A DNA stretch of 64,000 nt, taken from contig NZ_FXZD01000003.1 of the NCBI RefSeq assembly GCF_900169145.1, forward strand, positions 309,794-373,793, in the 5' to 3' direction. Origin of the DNA: Brevibacterium antiquum CNRZ 918. Lineage in GTDB: Bacteria > Actinomycetota > Actinomycetes > Actinomycetales > Brevibacteriaceae. Shown piece by piece: positions 26,920 to 36,206 of this stretch. Each line of letters opens with the position of its first letter. The first letter of the stretch is position 1. The translations under genes were made by a program, and so were the position numbers. The notes under the pieces were generated by a model, which ran no database searches, was not told the origin of the DNA, and saw only the letters and a program-made list of their open reading frames with translations.

Positions 26920-28029
26920 ATGGCTGATATGGAGCAGATTCCCGAGTTGATCACTGATCTCGTGCCGAACTTCCACGTTCTCAAGCTGCCCATGGTGACC
27001 CGATTTCGGTCAATCACCGAGCGTGAGGTCATGCTCTTCGAAGGACCCGACGGGTGGGCGGAATTCTCCCCGTTCACCGAATACGGCGCAGCCGAATCCT
27101 CACGGTGGCTGCAGGCCGCACTCGAGTTCGCAGGGCTGTTGCCGGGAGCCGCCGAGGCAGGATCTGCGGGTCTGGACTCTGCTGGCAGCTCCTCGGGTGA
27201 GGCAGTCGCCCGATCCGTCACCGTCAACGCGACCCTGCCTGCGTGTGCGACCTCCGAAGTCGAGTCGATCCTGGCCCGCTACGGGTCCGTCGGTACGGTC
27301 AAGGCGAAGGTGGCCGAACACGGAATCGACTCCCTGCCTGATGATTTGGAGCGGCTGCGAGAATTTCGACGCCTGTTTCCCACGACCGCCCTGCGCCTCG
27401 ATGCGAATGCCGGCTACGGCCTGCCCGAGGCGCTCGCCGCCTGTGCTGAGTTCGCGGCTTTTGACCTGCAGTACTTCGAACAGCCCGTCGCGGGCGTTGA
27501 GGATATGGCGCGGCTGCGCGAACAGCTGTCCGGACGCGGACTGCCTGTGGTCCTGGCTGCTGATGAGTCGATTCGCAAGGCAGAGGACCCACTACGTGTG
27601 GCAGAGCTGGGAGCCGCCGAGGTTGTCATCGTCAAGGTCCAGCCACTGGGTGGCATCACTGCCGCACGTTCGGTCCTCGAAGCCTGCGGTCTGCCCGCTG
27701 TGGTGTCTTCTGCCTTGGAATCCTCTGTCGGGCTGGCCGCTGGTGCCCAACTGGCGGCGACACTGCCGCGCACGCAGTTGAGTCGGGAACTCCTCGGTGA
27801 GCACCCTGCGTGTGGTCTGGGCACGGGGCGACTGCTCGCCGAAGATGTCGTGAACCCGGATCTGAGCCTGAGCCCTGTCGATGGTCAGATCCCGGTGAGG
27901 CGAATCGTCCCGGACCCGCAGCGGCTGGAGAGGCTGGCCGTGGAGCCGGGACGATTCGACTGGTGGTCGACGCGACTGCACGAGTGCTGGAATGCTCTGC
28001 GACCGTCTCTGCCCAGTGCGCGTCACTGA
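26920..28029 (+). CDS. menC: o-Succinylbenzoate synthase
   Basis: 369 residues, enolase superfamily. Catalytic layout in order: VKAKVAE (acid/base lysine), LRLDANAGYGL (metal Asp), YFEQPV (metal Glu), LAADESIR (metal Asp) and VIVKVQPLGG (second lysine). A Ser/Ala/Gly-rich insertion around residues 65-95 is longer than usual. It dehydrates SHCHC to o-succinylbenzoate. In-frame ATG at 26929 is an alternative start. Confidence 0.92.
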   Translation: MADMEQIPELITDLVPNFHVLKLPMVTRFRSITEREVMLFEGPDGWAEFSPFTEYGAAESSRWLQAALEFAGLLPGAAEAGSAGLDSAGSSSGEAVARSVTVNATLPACATSEVESILARYGSVGTVKAKVAEHGIDSLPDDLERLREFRRLFPTTALRLDANAGYGLPEALAACAEFAAFDLQYFEQPVAGVEDMARLREQLSGRGLPVVLAADESIRKAEDPLRVAELGAAEVVIVKVQPLGGITAARSVLEACGLPAVVSSALESSVGLAAGAQLAATLPRTQLSRELLGEHPACGLGTGRLLAEDVVNPDLSLSPVDGQIPVRRIVPDPQRLERLAVEPGRFDWWSTRLHECWNALRPSLPSARH

Positions 28030-28049
28030 CGCGAAAGAACGAGTGGGGT

Positions 28050-28763
28050 TCAGCCGACGTTGTTGACCGAGGCGACGAATTCCTCGGCGGTCGTGGTCAC
28101 CACCTGCTCATCTGCTGTGTCGGCGAGGCTGGCGATGGTGACGATGGTGTCGCCGATGCGGCTGGTGACGGTGTCGGAGTTGAGGACCGCCTTCCCTCCA
28201 GCATCGATGGCGGCACGGACTCTCACGCTTTCGTCGGCACCGGCGACGGTGACATCGAAGGTCGCATAGGACATGGTCGTCTCCATACCCTGGGACTTGA
28301 CGGTCACTTCGCTGCACGCCTCGGCGAGCTCGGTTGAGTGCGCCAGCTGTAAACCAGCGGCGGTCTCATCGGCCAGGCTGATGAGTTCCACGCTCATCGT
28401 CGAGTCCGAGGACACGCCGGAGAGCGCGGTCCCGTTGCCTGCTTCGGTGGCGTTGGGGGCGGCCATCGAGAATTGCTTGCATTCGGCAGGTTCGTAGTCG
28501 GCGGTGTCATCGGCCTTGGCTGCTTCGCTGCCGGAGACCGCACCGACGTCGTGGGTTTTGAACGTCCGGCCGTCGACCTCAGTGGATTCGATGATCTGCT
28601 TGAGCTGGTTCACGTCGAGCCGCGTGACCTGCGGAGGCTCCTCCGCAGTGGGCTTGGCGGCGGTGTCCGTTTCCTCTGCCGAACCAGTCTGGGAGTCAGC
28701 TCCCGAACAGCCTGTCAGACTCAGTCCGGCGATGAGAGCGACGGCTAAGAATACGGGTTTCAT
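28050..28763 (-). CDS. Predicted lipoprotein, unknown function
   Basis: 237 residues from ATG 28761-28763, preceded by GAGAGG. A signal peptide (MKPVFLAVALIAGLSLTGC) with lipobox Cys19, then an Asp/Glu/Thr-rich linker and a globular domain with two cysteines (ECKQF and ACSEV). It resembles the secreted DUF5642 or LpqN-like lipoproteins of actinobacteria in layout only; I do not assign a family. A longer frame to 28910 overlaps the esterase gene and is not supported. Confidence 0.8.
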   Translation of the reverse strand: MKPVFLAVALIAGLSLTGCSGADSQTGSAEETDTAAKPTAEEPPQVTRLDVNQLKQIIESTEVDGRTFKTHDVGAVSGSEAAKADDTADYEPAECKQFSMAAPNATEAGNGTALSGVSSDSTMSVELISLADETAAGLQLAHSTELAEACSEVTVKSQGMETTMSYATFDVTVAGADESVRVRAAIDAGGKAVLNSDTVTSRIGDTIVTIASLADTADEQVVTTTAEEFVASVNNVG

Positions 28764-28779
28764 GGGTGACCTCTCGACG

Positions 28780-30348
28780 TCAGCCTTCAGTTGCAGGTGT
28801 GAAGGACACGGTACCGCGAAAGCCTCTATCACCAGAGGTAGTCTCCAAGTGAGAATCCGCATCGGCATGTGCCGTATCCGGCACAGTCGAATCATCCGGT
28901 GCCGACGCAATGTGCACCGTCGTGACCTCGGACTGGCCCACCGTCGAGAAATGCTGAGTGCGCTTGCTCGGGATGATCGGGTCGTGCATGGCCGCCGCCA
29001 ATCGCCCGGTGAACGTCAGCCGCCCCTTCTTGTCGGCGCGCTGCGAATAGTTGTTTGAGCCTGTTGGTCCGCTGACGGAGATGTCGTACCGGCGGCCGGG
29101 ATCGTACAGGCCCGGTGTGCGGACCCGGAAGCTTCCGGTGCCACTCAGGGAGAAGCCGGCCGTGCTCACGGAGCCGAAACACACGATCTGTGCTCTGCGT
29201 CGTGAGATCTCAACTCTCCATCCGCGGATGTCGAACAGGGCATGTCCGGTCAGATAGGAGAACTCGCCACCGTCCGCGACACGTGGGGCGCCTCGGCGGA
29301 TGCTGGAATTGCCACCTCGGTAAGCATCGGGACTGCCGCCTCGGCGCTCGATGCTGCGGTGATCGGAGCTGGCATAGTCGCGCTGACGGCGCAGGGTCTT
29401 CAGCCAAGCGCCCAGCTCTCGCTCCCAACTGGTCCAGTTGTGCAGGCCCGTGGTGCGGGGAAACCACGAGTGGCGGATGTCCAGCGCATTCAATCGCGCT
29501 GAGAAACGCTCACCCTGCTGGTTGACCATCGTTTCGAGGAGGTCGCGGTCCTTTGACTCTTCGAGACTGCCGGATCCCGCACTGAGCCACAAGTGCAGGC
29601 CGTGCAGGTTCTCCGCGAGGCCGTAGGGGGAGTTGGCGATCCATTCGCTGCGGTCGGTGACGGGATCGCCGAACAGTGTCATCGACTTTGCGCCCTCCCG
29701 CATCGCGATGATGTCGAATGCCGGGATCGCTGACAGCGGGTCGAGTGGTGAGGAGAAGGCCGCTGCCCAGCTGTAGCGGTCCGGGTGCCAGGCGGCGTAC
29801 TTCATCGCCCCGTATCCGCCCATGGACAGTCCCGCCAGGAGTTGGTTCTCTGGTGCGAAGTCTACGGAGAAGTTCTTACGCAGGAATTCCGGGATCTCCT
29901 TGGTGTGGAAGGTCGGCCAGTCGTGGACCTCGCGGTCGACCGCTACCCGAGAGTAGGTGCCGGCTCCGGCATCGGGCATGACCACCAGGTAGGGCGAGTC
30001 GAGTGTGAGCTCCTCGGCAGACCCGAAGTCCGTCCATGACCGAAAGTCGTCTCCGCTACCGTGGTAGAGGTGGATGACCGGGCTGACCTCCTGCGGGATG
30101 CCCGGTAGCAGTACACGCACGCCGACGGTGCGACCGAGTGCGGGGGAGTAGATGAAGAACTCCCGCAGCCGGTTCGAGAGTTTGCGTTTGTCTCGGATGT
30201 GCCATTTCCTCGTGTCCTTGCCCTGAGGCTCAGGGCCGAGGAATGAGCTGTTCTGGTCGAGGGCGGGGAAGCGTCCGCTGCGGGAACGGGCGGCGGTCAG
30301 CGAACGGATTGCACGCGCCCCAACTGCGATGAGAATCGATCGGCGCAT
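28780..30348 (-). CDS. Putative esterase (esterase D/antigen 85 fold) with long C-terminal extension
   Basis: 522 residues. Residues ~60-325 are an alpha/beta hydrolase of the putative-esterase family: HLYHGSGDDF (oxyanion region), LAGLSMGGYGAMKYA (nucleophile Ser), and the catalytic acid and His in the stretch around residues 265-310 (HSWFPRTTGLHNW). Residues ~340-522 are an additional Ser/Arg-rich region, partly beta-like, not usual for this family. The N-terminus is Arg-rich with only a weak hydrophobic segment, so secretion is uncertain. Substrate unknown. Confidence 0.82.
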   Translation of the reverse strand: MRRSILIAVGARAIRSLTAARSRSGRFPALDQNSSFLGPEPQGKDTRKWHIRDKRKLSNRLREFFIYSPALGRTVGVRVLLPGIPQEVSPVIHLYHGSGDDFRSWTDFGSAEELTLDSPYLVVMPDAGAGTYSRVAVDREVHDWPTFHTKEIPEFLRKNFSVDFAPENQLLAGLSMGGYGAMKYAAWHPDRYSWAAAFSSPLDPLSAIPAFDIIAMREGAKSMTLFGDPVTDRSEWIANSPYGLAENLHGLHLWLSAGSGSLEESKDRDLLETMVNQQGERFSARLNALDIRHSWFPRTTGLHNWTSWERELGAWLKTLRRQRDYASSDHRSIERRGGSPDAYRGGNSSIRRGAPRVADGGEFSYLTGHALFDIRGWRVEISRRRAQIVCFGSVSTAGFSLSGTGSFRVRTPGLYDPGRRYDISVSGPTGSNNYSQRADKKGRLTFTGRLAAAMHDPIIPSKRTQHFSTVGQSEVTTVHIASAPDDSTVPDTAHADADSHLETTSGDRGFRGTVSFTPATEG

Positions 30349-30389
30349 GGGTCAACCGTAGGGAGCCAATGTGAACCGCAGGTGGGTTA

Positions 30390-32270
30390 GTGGTTGAATA
30401 TCAGGTGATGTTGAATTCGAGCGCAGTGGCGCAGCAGATTGCCCGTGGGTTGGTCTCGTCCGGAGTCACCGAGGTCGTCATCGCGCCCGGGTCCCGTTCC
30501 GCACCGTTGATCTATGCGCTCGCCCCTCTCGCCGAGGCGGGGGTGATCCGCACGCATGTGCGCATCGATGAGCGTGGTGCCGGGTTCCTGGCACTGGGTC
30601 TGGCGCGGGGTCTGCGCAGTAGGCAAGTTGGTGCCGCTACTGCTGCTTCCGCTGCTGTCGGTGGCGCTGTAGCCCTGGTGACAACATCGGGTTCGGCTGT
30701 GGCCAACCTGCATCCTGCGGTGCTCGAAGCATCTTACGGTCATATTCCGCTCGTTGCGATCACGGCAGATCGTCCCGCTCGGCTGCGGGGGACTGGTGCA
30801 AATCAGACGATCGACGACCAGTCGCAAGTGCTCAGTGATGTGCGTGCCCGAGTCGATGTGCCAGCCGGAAGCGCCGATGCACATCACCTGCTGGCCGAGG
30901 CAGTCGCACACTCGCTGGGCACAGGTACTGGTGAAGCCGGCCCCGTCCAGTTCAACGTGCAATTCGATGTGCCGCTCGTACCGACGGTGACAGAGCTCGC
31001 CGAGTGGAAAGCAACAGTGCAGACGGTGGCAGCAAGGGGAGCGAACGAGGCGTCGACGTCCGCCTTCTCAGGTCTCAACTCGGGGAATGCGCGTGATGGT
31101 GCGGGAAATACGCCAGATGCGGCGAGAAGCACCTCGGTCCGAATCTTTCCGGGCACGGTCATCGTCGCCGGAGATGCTGGCGGTCACTCAGCCCAGGCGC
31201 TGAAGTCGCTGGCCGAGTCCTACTCAATTCCAGTCCTGGCTGAGCCTTCGAGCCCCCTCACCTCCGAACTGCGGAATTCGCCTACTGCGGTTCCTGCGCA
31301 TGCCCGCGTGCTCAGCGAACGAGAGGACCTGCGTACAGCGATCCGCAGCGTGATCGTGCACGGTAAACCGACTCTGACCAGGCCTGTTGCCACACTGCTT
31401 GCCGACTCCGAAGTGTTGGTTCAGCGGTTGCCCGATGATGTCGACGCGGTGCCGCTTTCAGTGTCGCTCTCGGCAGCCGATGGTACGGGCGCCAGCGCGA
31501 GCAACGGCGACGGGGTTCTCGACGGCGACAGCGCAAGCAACGGTGACAGCGTCGGCGACGGGGCCACTGCCACCGCCGGTGACAGATACTCCCACGCAGG
31601 CGAAGACACGACGTGGCGCGACGAGTGGGTAAGCGCTGGCGAGGCGATCGTCGCCGCATCTCGACGTGAACGTGAGGTCGAATCGAAGCCGTCAACAGCA
31701 CGGGCGGTCACCGAACATCTGGCCGGTCGCAGCATCAACCTGTTTGCCGCGAGTTCCAATACGATCCGCTATCTCAGTGAAGCCACCGATGTGAGAGCGT
31801 GCATCCACGCGTCACGAGGGCTGGCCGGCATCGACGGTCTGATCTCGACGGCCACGGGACTCTCCCTTGCCCTCGAAGAACAGGTCGTGCTGGTCATCGG
31901 TGACGTTGCAATGCTCCACGACGTGGGCGGCCTGCTCACACCGAGCGCCGAAGAGGGCGGGAACGTGCTCATCGTCGTCCTCAACGACGATGGGGGTGCG
32001 ATCTTCTCCGGACTCGAACACTCGCAGGATCATGTGGCACCGTATCTCGAAAGATACTTCACGGTCCCTCACGGCCGGGGCTTCAGCGATCTCGCGACCG
32101 CCTATGGGTGGGAGTATTCGAGGGTGGGACTCCACGATGGGACCAGCTTGCTCGATGACTTCATCGCAGAGTTTGAACAAGCTGTTGTCAGTGTCGACGA
32201 CGGCATGGAAACGGACAGCCCGAAGACGAAGACACGCGGCCGTCGGATCATCGAAGTAAATCTGACCTGA
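30390..32270 (+). CDS. menD: SEPHCHC synthase (2-succinyl-5-enolpyruvyl-6-hydroxy-3-cyclohexene-1-carboxylate synthase)
   Basis: 626 residues from GTG 30390 (AGGTGGG just upstream) or 620 from ATG 30408. A ThDP enzyme: the N-terminal domain has VVIAPGSRSAPLIYAL and RIDERGAGFLALGLARG (activating Glu), and the C-terminal ThDP-binding part has VIGDVAMLHDVGGLL and VVLNDDGGAIFSGLE. A low-complexity insert rich in Gly, Asp, Ala, Ser and Asn occupies about residues 365-405 between the middle and C-terminal domains. It adds succinic semialdehyde to isochorismate. The stop lies in a tandem repeat (see findings). Confidence 0.94.
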   Translation: MVEYQVMLNSSAVAQQIARGLVSSGVTEVVIAPGSRSAPLIYALAPLAEAGVIRTHVRIDERGAGFLALGLARGLRSRQVGAATAASAAVGGAVALVTTSGSAVANLHPAVLEASYGHIPLVAITADRPARLRGTGANQTIDDQSQVLSDVRARVDVPAGSADAHHLLAEAVAHSLGTGTGEAGPVQFNVQFDVPLVPTVTELAEWKATVQTVAARGANEASTSAFSGLNSGNARDGAGNTPDAARSTSVRIFPGTVIVAGDAGGHSAQALKSLAESYSIPVLAEPSSPLTSELRNSPTAVPAHARVLSEREDLRTAIRSVIVHGKPTLTRPVATLLADSEVLVQRLPDDVDAVPLSVSLSAADGTGASASNGDGVLDGDSASNGDSVGDGATATAGDRYSHAGEDTTWRDEWVSAGEAIVAASRREREVESKPSTARAVTEHLAGRSINLFAASSNTIRYLSEATDVRACIHASRGLAGIDGLISTATGLSLALEEQVVLVIGDVAMLHDVGGLLTPSAEEGGNVLIVVLNDDGGAIFSGLEHSQDHVAPYLERYFTVPHGRGFSDLATAYGWEYSRVGLHDGTSLLDDFIAEFEQAVVSVDDGMETDSPKTKTRGRRIIEVNLT

Positions 32271-32308
32271 ACAACCTGGCCTGAACAACCTGGGCTGAAC
32301 AACCTGGC
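32267..32308 (+). repeat. 14-bp tandem repeat over the menD stop, 3 copies
   Basis: CTGAACAACCTGGC, CTGAACAACCTGGG and CTGAACAACCTGGC back to back. The first copy contains the TGA stop of menD (32268-32270); because 14 is not a multiple of three, the copies place TGA in all three frames. Confidence 0.92.
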
Positions 32309-32368
32309 CTGAGTAGTCGGGCTGAATAGAGCGACCGAACAGAGGAACGGAGTAGCGGGGCGAAGTGC

Positions 32369-32409
32369 AGCAGCCGCGACGGCTGGCGGCTCCGTTGCCG
32401 CGGCGGCTA
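32369..32409. terminator. Possible terminator between menD and the HNH gene
   Basis: GC-rich imperfect inverted repeat (AGCCGCGACGGC and GCCGCGGCGGCT) between convergent genes. No T-run. Weak call. Confidence 0.35.
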
Positions 32410-32410
32410 T

Positions 32411-33880
32411 TCAGCCGGTGTCCCTCAGCATCAGCTTCTCGAAAAGTTCTTCTGCCGGGCTCAGCCGGGGGAAGTCGACGATGCATTCTTTCGTCTCCGG
32501 CACAGGTTCGCTGCCGGGGTGACTGCCAGGTTCGCCGGAATCATCAGGGTCTCCGGGAGTCGTGTTCTTCCTCGGTGGTGGATGACTGAACTTGGTGACG
32601 AACGGGGGAGTGGCTGTTTCGTATTCTTCGCCAGTGGGGGTGGAGACGGTGAGGTCGTCGGCAGTCGCCTCGTGCTTCCACCCGGGGTGCTCCTTGGCAT
32701 AGTTGCAGGCCGCGCACAGTCCAGAGGCGTTGGACCACTGGGTCTGTCCGCCCTCGGCAACAGGACTCGCGTGATCGGCGTGCCTGATCGAGGCGTCACA
32801 CCATGGGGTGCGACACACCTCGTCGCGGAAGACGACCATGCGTCGCAGCAGACCGCCGAATGTTCGCCTACGCGAGTCCATGCCGACCAGCTGCCCAGTC
32901 TCCGGTGAAGTGAACATCCGGCGGATGAAGGACCGGGCCCGATTCGCCGCCAGAAAATTCCGTGCTGTCTTCGCGGGCAGTGGCCCATAGCTTGGAATCC
33001 ACGCAGGAACCTGTCCGTCTGAGAACAGGCTTTCGGCTTCCATCACGATATGGACCTCAGTGGGCACATCTCCGGCAGAGTCCTGCCCGGTGAGCCGTTC
33101 GACGAAGATATCGGCCATCAGCTGGTTACGATTGCGGTCGAAGTCTTGGCCCTTGATCTTGCGCTCGGTGGCAGCGGCCTCCAGGCTCTCATAAGCAGCA
33201 ACAGCCTGTTGCAGAGGCAGAGTAGCGCTGACCATCGCCATACCGTTGGTGAGTGCGCTCACGGTCACGTGCCGATGCGCCCCCGCTGCTTCGGCTCTCT
33301 CATGCGCATTGTCTGAGGACACATTGGCCGCAAGTGAGCGGGCCTCGGTGCGCAACCGGCGATTGCCGGCCACGGATGCACGGTCCTTGAGCTCTTCGTC
33401 GACGAGGAGACGCTCCTCGGGAGTGAGCCATGCCGTCTCATCGGCAACGATGCGAGCTTTGGCTTCGGAGATGGAACCATCGGCCAGAGACTCGTAAGTG
33501 TGAGGCAGATCGTTGACCACGGCCTTGGACGTTGAGAGGAACTTCCGCCCAGTCGAGGGTGAGACCCGTTTGGCCAACGCGATCTCGTTGCCGGCGTACT
33601 TTCCCTGTTCACGTTTGGGCACGTCATTGGCAGCATCTTCGCGCTGGCGGTGCCTGTGGAAGGCTACGGCCTCACGTGCTTGAGCCGCCGCGGCGGCGGA
33701 CGCGAGCTCCTCGAGCGCCCGAATGCGAGTCTGGGCCTCCCACGCATTATCTGCTGGATCGAGGTCACACAGAGTCTTGCACCACCGATCGATATCGGTG
33801 GTGATGCCCGGAAGTCGGGCCCACGAACCAGGGCCCCGATAATCGGGGTGGTCCGGGTCATCCGCGGGATGCGTGAACAT
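32411..33880 (-). CDS. DUF222 / HNH endonuclease family protein
   Basis: 489 residues. The N-terminal ~300 residues are the helical DUF222 (13E12 repeat) domain; an HNH nuclease domain follows around residues 365-420 (CRTPWCDASIRHADHASPVAEGG, here CRTPWCDASIRHADH, and CAACNYAKEHPGW with Cys pairs). The C-terminal tail is Pro/Gly/Thr-rich. Such genes are found in many copies in actinobacterial genomes and are sometimes mobile, but their function is unknown. It interrupts the men cluster between menD and menF. Confidence 0.88.
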   Translation of the reverse strand: MFTHPADDPDHPDYRGPGSWARLPGITTDIDRWCKTLCDLDPADNAWEAQTRIRALEELASAAAAAQAREAVAFHRHRQREDAANDVPKREQGKYAGNEIALAKRVSPSTGRKFLSTSKAVVNDLPHTYESLADGSISEAKARIVADETAWLTPEERLLVDEELKDRASVAGNRRLRTEARSLAANVSSDNAHERAEAAGAHRHVTVSALTNGMAMVSATLPLQQAVAAYESLEAAATERKIKGQDFDRNRNQLMADIFVERLTGQDSAGDVPTEVHIVMEAESLFSDGQVPAWIPSYGPLPAKTARNFLAANRARSFIRRMFTSPETGQLVGMDSRRRTFGGLLRRMVVFRDEVCRTPWCDASIRHADHASPVAEGGQTQWSNASGLCAACNYAKEHPGWKHEATADDLTVSTPTGEEYETATPPFVTKFSHPPPRKNTTPGDPDDSGEPGSHPGSEPVPETKECIVDFPRLSPAEELFEKLMLRDTG

Positions 33881-33897
33881 GTGAAGAGACTATGCCG

Positions 33898-33921
33898 AGC
33901 CACTGACACAGCCACTGACAC
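33898..33921 (+). repeat. 12-bp perfect tandem duplication
   Basis: AGCCACTGACAC twice in a row upstream of the HNH gene start, in the gap before menF. A related inverted copy (GGTCAGTG) lies at about 33961-33968 near the menF stop, so a hairpin is possible. Confidence 0.7.
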
Positions 33922-33971
33922 GAGACCTTAGAACCTTGACGCCGTGTCTAGGATGCGACGCGGTCAGTGTC

Positions 33972-35336
33972 TTATTCCAAACCCAGCGCACGGCGCATCG
34001 GAGCGAATTTGGCGTCGGTCTCGGCCACCTCGGCGAGCGGATCCGAATCGGGCATGATGCCCGCACCGGCGAACAGACGGATCCGATTGCGGTCCTCGAG
34101 CTGTCCGCAGCGCAGGGCGATTCCGAACTGACCGTTGCCGCGGTCGTCCATCCAGCCCACCGGGCCCGAATACCGGCCGCGATCAAGCGGCTCCAGCTCG
34201 TCCACGTGGGCAACCGCGCTGGCCTGCGGATACCCGCCGACAGCCGCGGTGGGATGCACGGCCGCCGCGATGTCGAGGGCATTGAGACACGAGTCCTCCG
34301 GCAGGTGGGCCGAAGCATCCGATGCCGAGTGGATGACGTTGGCCAAAGGCAGCAGGTGCGGCCGCTCGTCGACGCTCACATCATCAGCGACGAGTCCGAG
34401 GCTGCGCTGCAGCGAGGCGATCGCGAAGGCGTGTTCGGTACTGTCCTTGTGCGCGCTCAAAAGCTTCCTGGCAGCGGGCATCTCAGTGGTCGGATCATTC
34501 TCCACCCGGTACGTGCCCGCGAGCACGCGCGAGGTCACGCGGTTGTTCTCGACGCCGATGAGCAGCTCCGGCGTGGAACCGATCAGGCCGGCGACATTGA
34601 AGGTCCAGCAGCTGGGGTAGCTGCGGTTGAGTGCACCCAGCACGGATCGGACGTCGATGTCATCGTCGGTGGTGACAAGCTCATCGCGGGCCAGCACGAT
34701 CTTTCGCAGCGTGGAATCGTCGGCGAAGGCGTCAACCTCGGCGGAATCTCCGACGGGTGTGAGCATGCGCGAGACCGTCGCGACCAGGTTCGCCCAGGTA
34801 GCAGCGTCGAGGTCACCGGGGGAGGACTTCGCCGAGGTGACGCGGTGCAGCGGCTCGGACTTCAGCACAGGTGGTGTGGGGGTGGCACCCTCGGCGATGA
34901 TCGATGTCATCCAGACACGACCGCCTCGGCGACCGAGGACGAATTCGGGGACGTGGATGAGGGAGTCGACCTCGGACTCGCCCGAGTAGGCGACGGTGGC
35001 GAAGCACATCAGTCCCGAGCCGAGCAGGTCGACCTCGTCCTCGATGGTCGCTGCGCCCGTGATCGCCTTCCATGCCTCGGAGAGCTCGGTGAAACGAGCG
35101 CGGCCGCGGGCGCGGATGCGCAACGTGCGGCCGAAGCCGATGAGGCCCGAGGTGTCGCGGACCCAGCAGGAGAACGCCGAGGTGGGCAGGAGCTCCAGCG
35201 TCTGCTCGACGGTCGTGGGCAGTCCGGACTCGAAGGGGAATCCGGGCCCCGGTTCGACGTCATCGACGAAACGAGAGCGCACGTGCAGGCGCGGGGGTGC
35301 GGCGCAGATGTCAGAGGTGGTGAACGTCGTAGTCAT
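33972..35336 (-). CDS. menF: Isochorismate synthase
   Basis: 454 residues, chorismate-binding (ADCS/EntC) fold. Conserved blocks: KIVLARDELV near residue 210, SCWTFNVAGLIGSTPELLI, SRVLAGTYR, HAFAIASLQRSL, HPTAAVGGYP and the C-terminal RLFAGAGIMPDSDPLAEVAET with metal-binding acids. It converts chorismate to isochorismate, the entry step to menaquinone. A siderophore-type EntC role is the alternative, but the surrounding men genes favour MenF. Divergent from menG. Confidence 0.92.
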   Translation of the reverse strand: MTTTFTTSDICAAPPRLHVRSRFVDDVEPGPGFPFESGLPTTVEQTLELLPTSAFSCWVRDTSGLIGFGRTLRIRARGRARFTELSEAWKAITGAATIEDEVDLLGSGLMCFATVAYSGESEVDSLIHVPEFVLGRRGGRVWMTSIIAEGATPTPPVLKSEPLHRVTSAKSSPGDLDAATWANLVATVSRMLTPVGDSAEVDAFADDSTLRKIVLARDELVTTDDDIDVRSVLGALNRSYPSCWTFNVAGLIGSTPELLIGVENNRVTSRVLAGTYRVENDPTTEMPAARKLLSAHKDSTEHAFAIASLQRSLGLVADDVSVDERPHLLPLANVIHSASDASAHLPEDSCLNALDIAAAVHPTAAVGGYPQASAVAHVDELEPLDRGRYSGPVGWMDDRGNGQFGIALRCGQLEDRNRIRLFAGAGIMPDSDPLAEVAETDAKFAPMRRALGLE

Positions 35337-35484
35337 TTCAGTCCCACTCTAGTCGAGAAATTCGCCGTCCCGACGCGACGGCGTGCGCCGTGGAGCACTG
35401 ACTGTGGCCAGTTCCACACTGCCAAGAGCATGGAAACGGGTCCGCGAATTCGCCCCCGGGTTCAGGTGTTGAGAGAATAGTGCC

Positions 35485-36204
35485 ATGAACCGTGCTCAGC
35501 TGGACAAGCAGCCCGACGACGTCGCGTCGATGTTCGATGACGTCGCCTCCCGCTACGACCTCACCAACGATGTGCTGACCTTCGGTCTGGCGCGCACCTG
35601 GCGCCGGACGGTTGCGCACTCGGTGGCTGCCGGACCCGGTGAGCGCGTCCTCGATCTCGCAGCCGGAACGGGAACGTCGTCGATGACGTTCACCCATCAC
35701 GGCGCCGAGGTGGTTGCCGGCGACATCTCGAAGGGCATGCTCGCCGAAGGGCGGCGCAGGCACCCCAAGATCGACTTCATCTACGCCGACGCGATGGACC
35801 TTCCGTTCTCCGACGCCAGCTTCGACGTCGTCACCATCTCCTTCGGCATCCGCAACGTCAATGATGTGGATGCCGGACTCTCGGAGATGCTGCGCGTGCT
35901 CCGACCCGGTGGCCGTCTCATCATCTGTGAGTTCTCGACACCGACGTTTGATCCCTTCAGCGTCGTCTACAAGGAATACCTGATGCGGGCACTGCCGGCC
36001 GTGGCGAAGGCCGTGTCCTCGAACCCCGAAGCCTACGTCTACCTGGCTGAATCGATCCGGGCCTGGCCTGACCAGGACGAGTTCGCTCAGCAGATCCTCG
36101 GCGCTGGCTTCGACCAGGTCAAGCATCGCAACCTGACTGGCGGAATCGTCGCCGTCCACCATGCTCTCAAGCCGGACGCGCACACGTCTGGCGCCGAACG
36201 CTGA
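35485..36204 (+). CDS. menG: Demethylmenaquinone methyltransferase
   Basis: 239 residues, UbiE/MenG family. [22 protein letters not shown] near the N-terminus and the SAM-binding motif [13 protein letters not shown], followed by [20 protein letters not shown], are diagnostic. It performs the last methylation of menaquinone. It is followed 2 bases later by the geranylgeranyl reductase-type gene, indicating one operon. Confidence 0.94.
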   Translation: MNRAQLDKQPDDVASMFDDVASRYDLTNDVLTFGLARTWRRTVAHSVAAGPGERVLDLAAGTGTSSMTFTHHGAEVVAGDISKGMLAEGRRRHPKIDFIYADAMDLPFSDASFDVVTISFGIRNVNDVDAGLSEMLRVLRPGGRLIICEFSTPTFDPFSVVYKEYLMRALPAVAKAVSSNPEAYVYLAESIRAWPDQDEFAQQILGAGFDQVKHRNLTGGIVAVHHALKPDAHTSGAER

Positions 36205-36206
36205 CC

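Noticed and set aside
33936..35480. 514-codon plus-strand frame opposite menF
   Set aside because: Shadow of the isochorismate synthase gene; composition is typical of antisense frames in GC-rich DNA.
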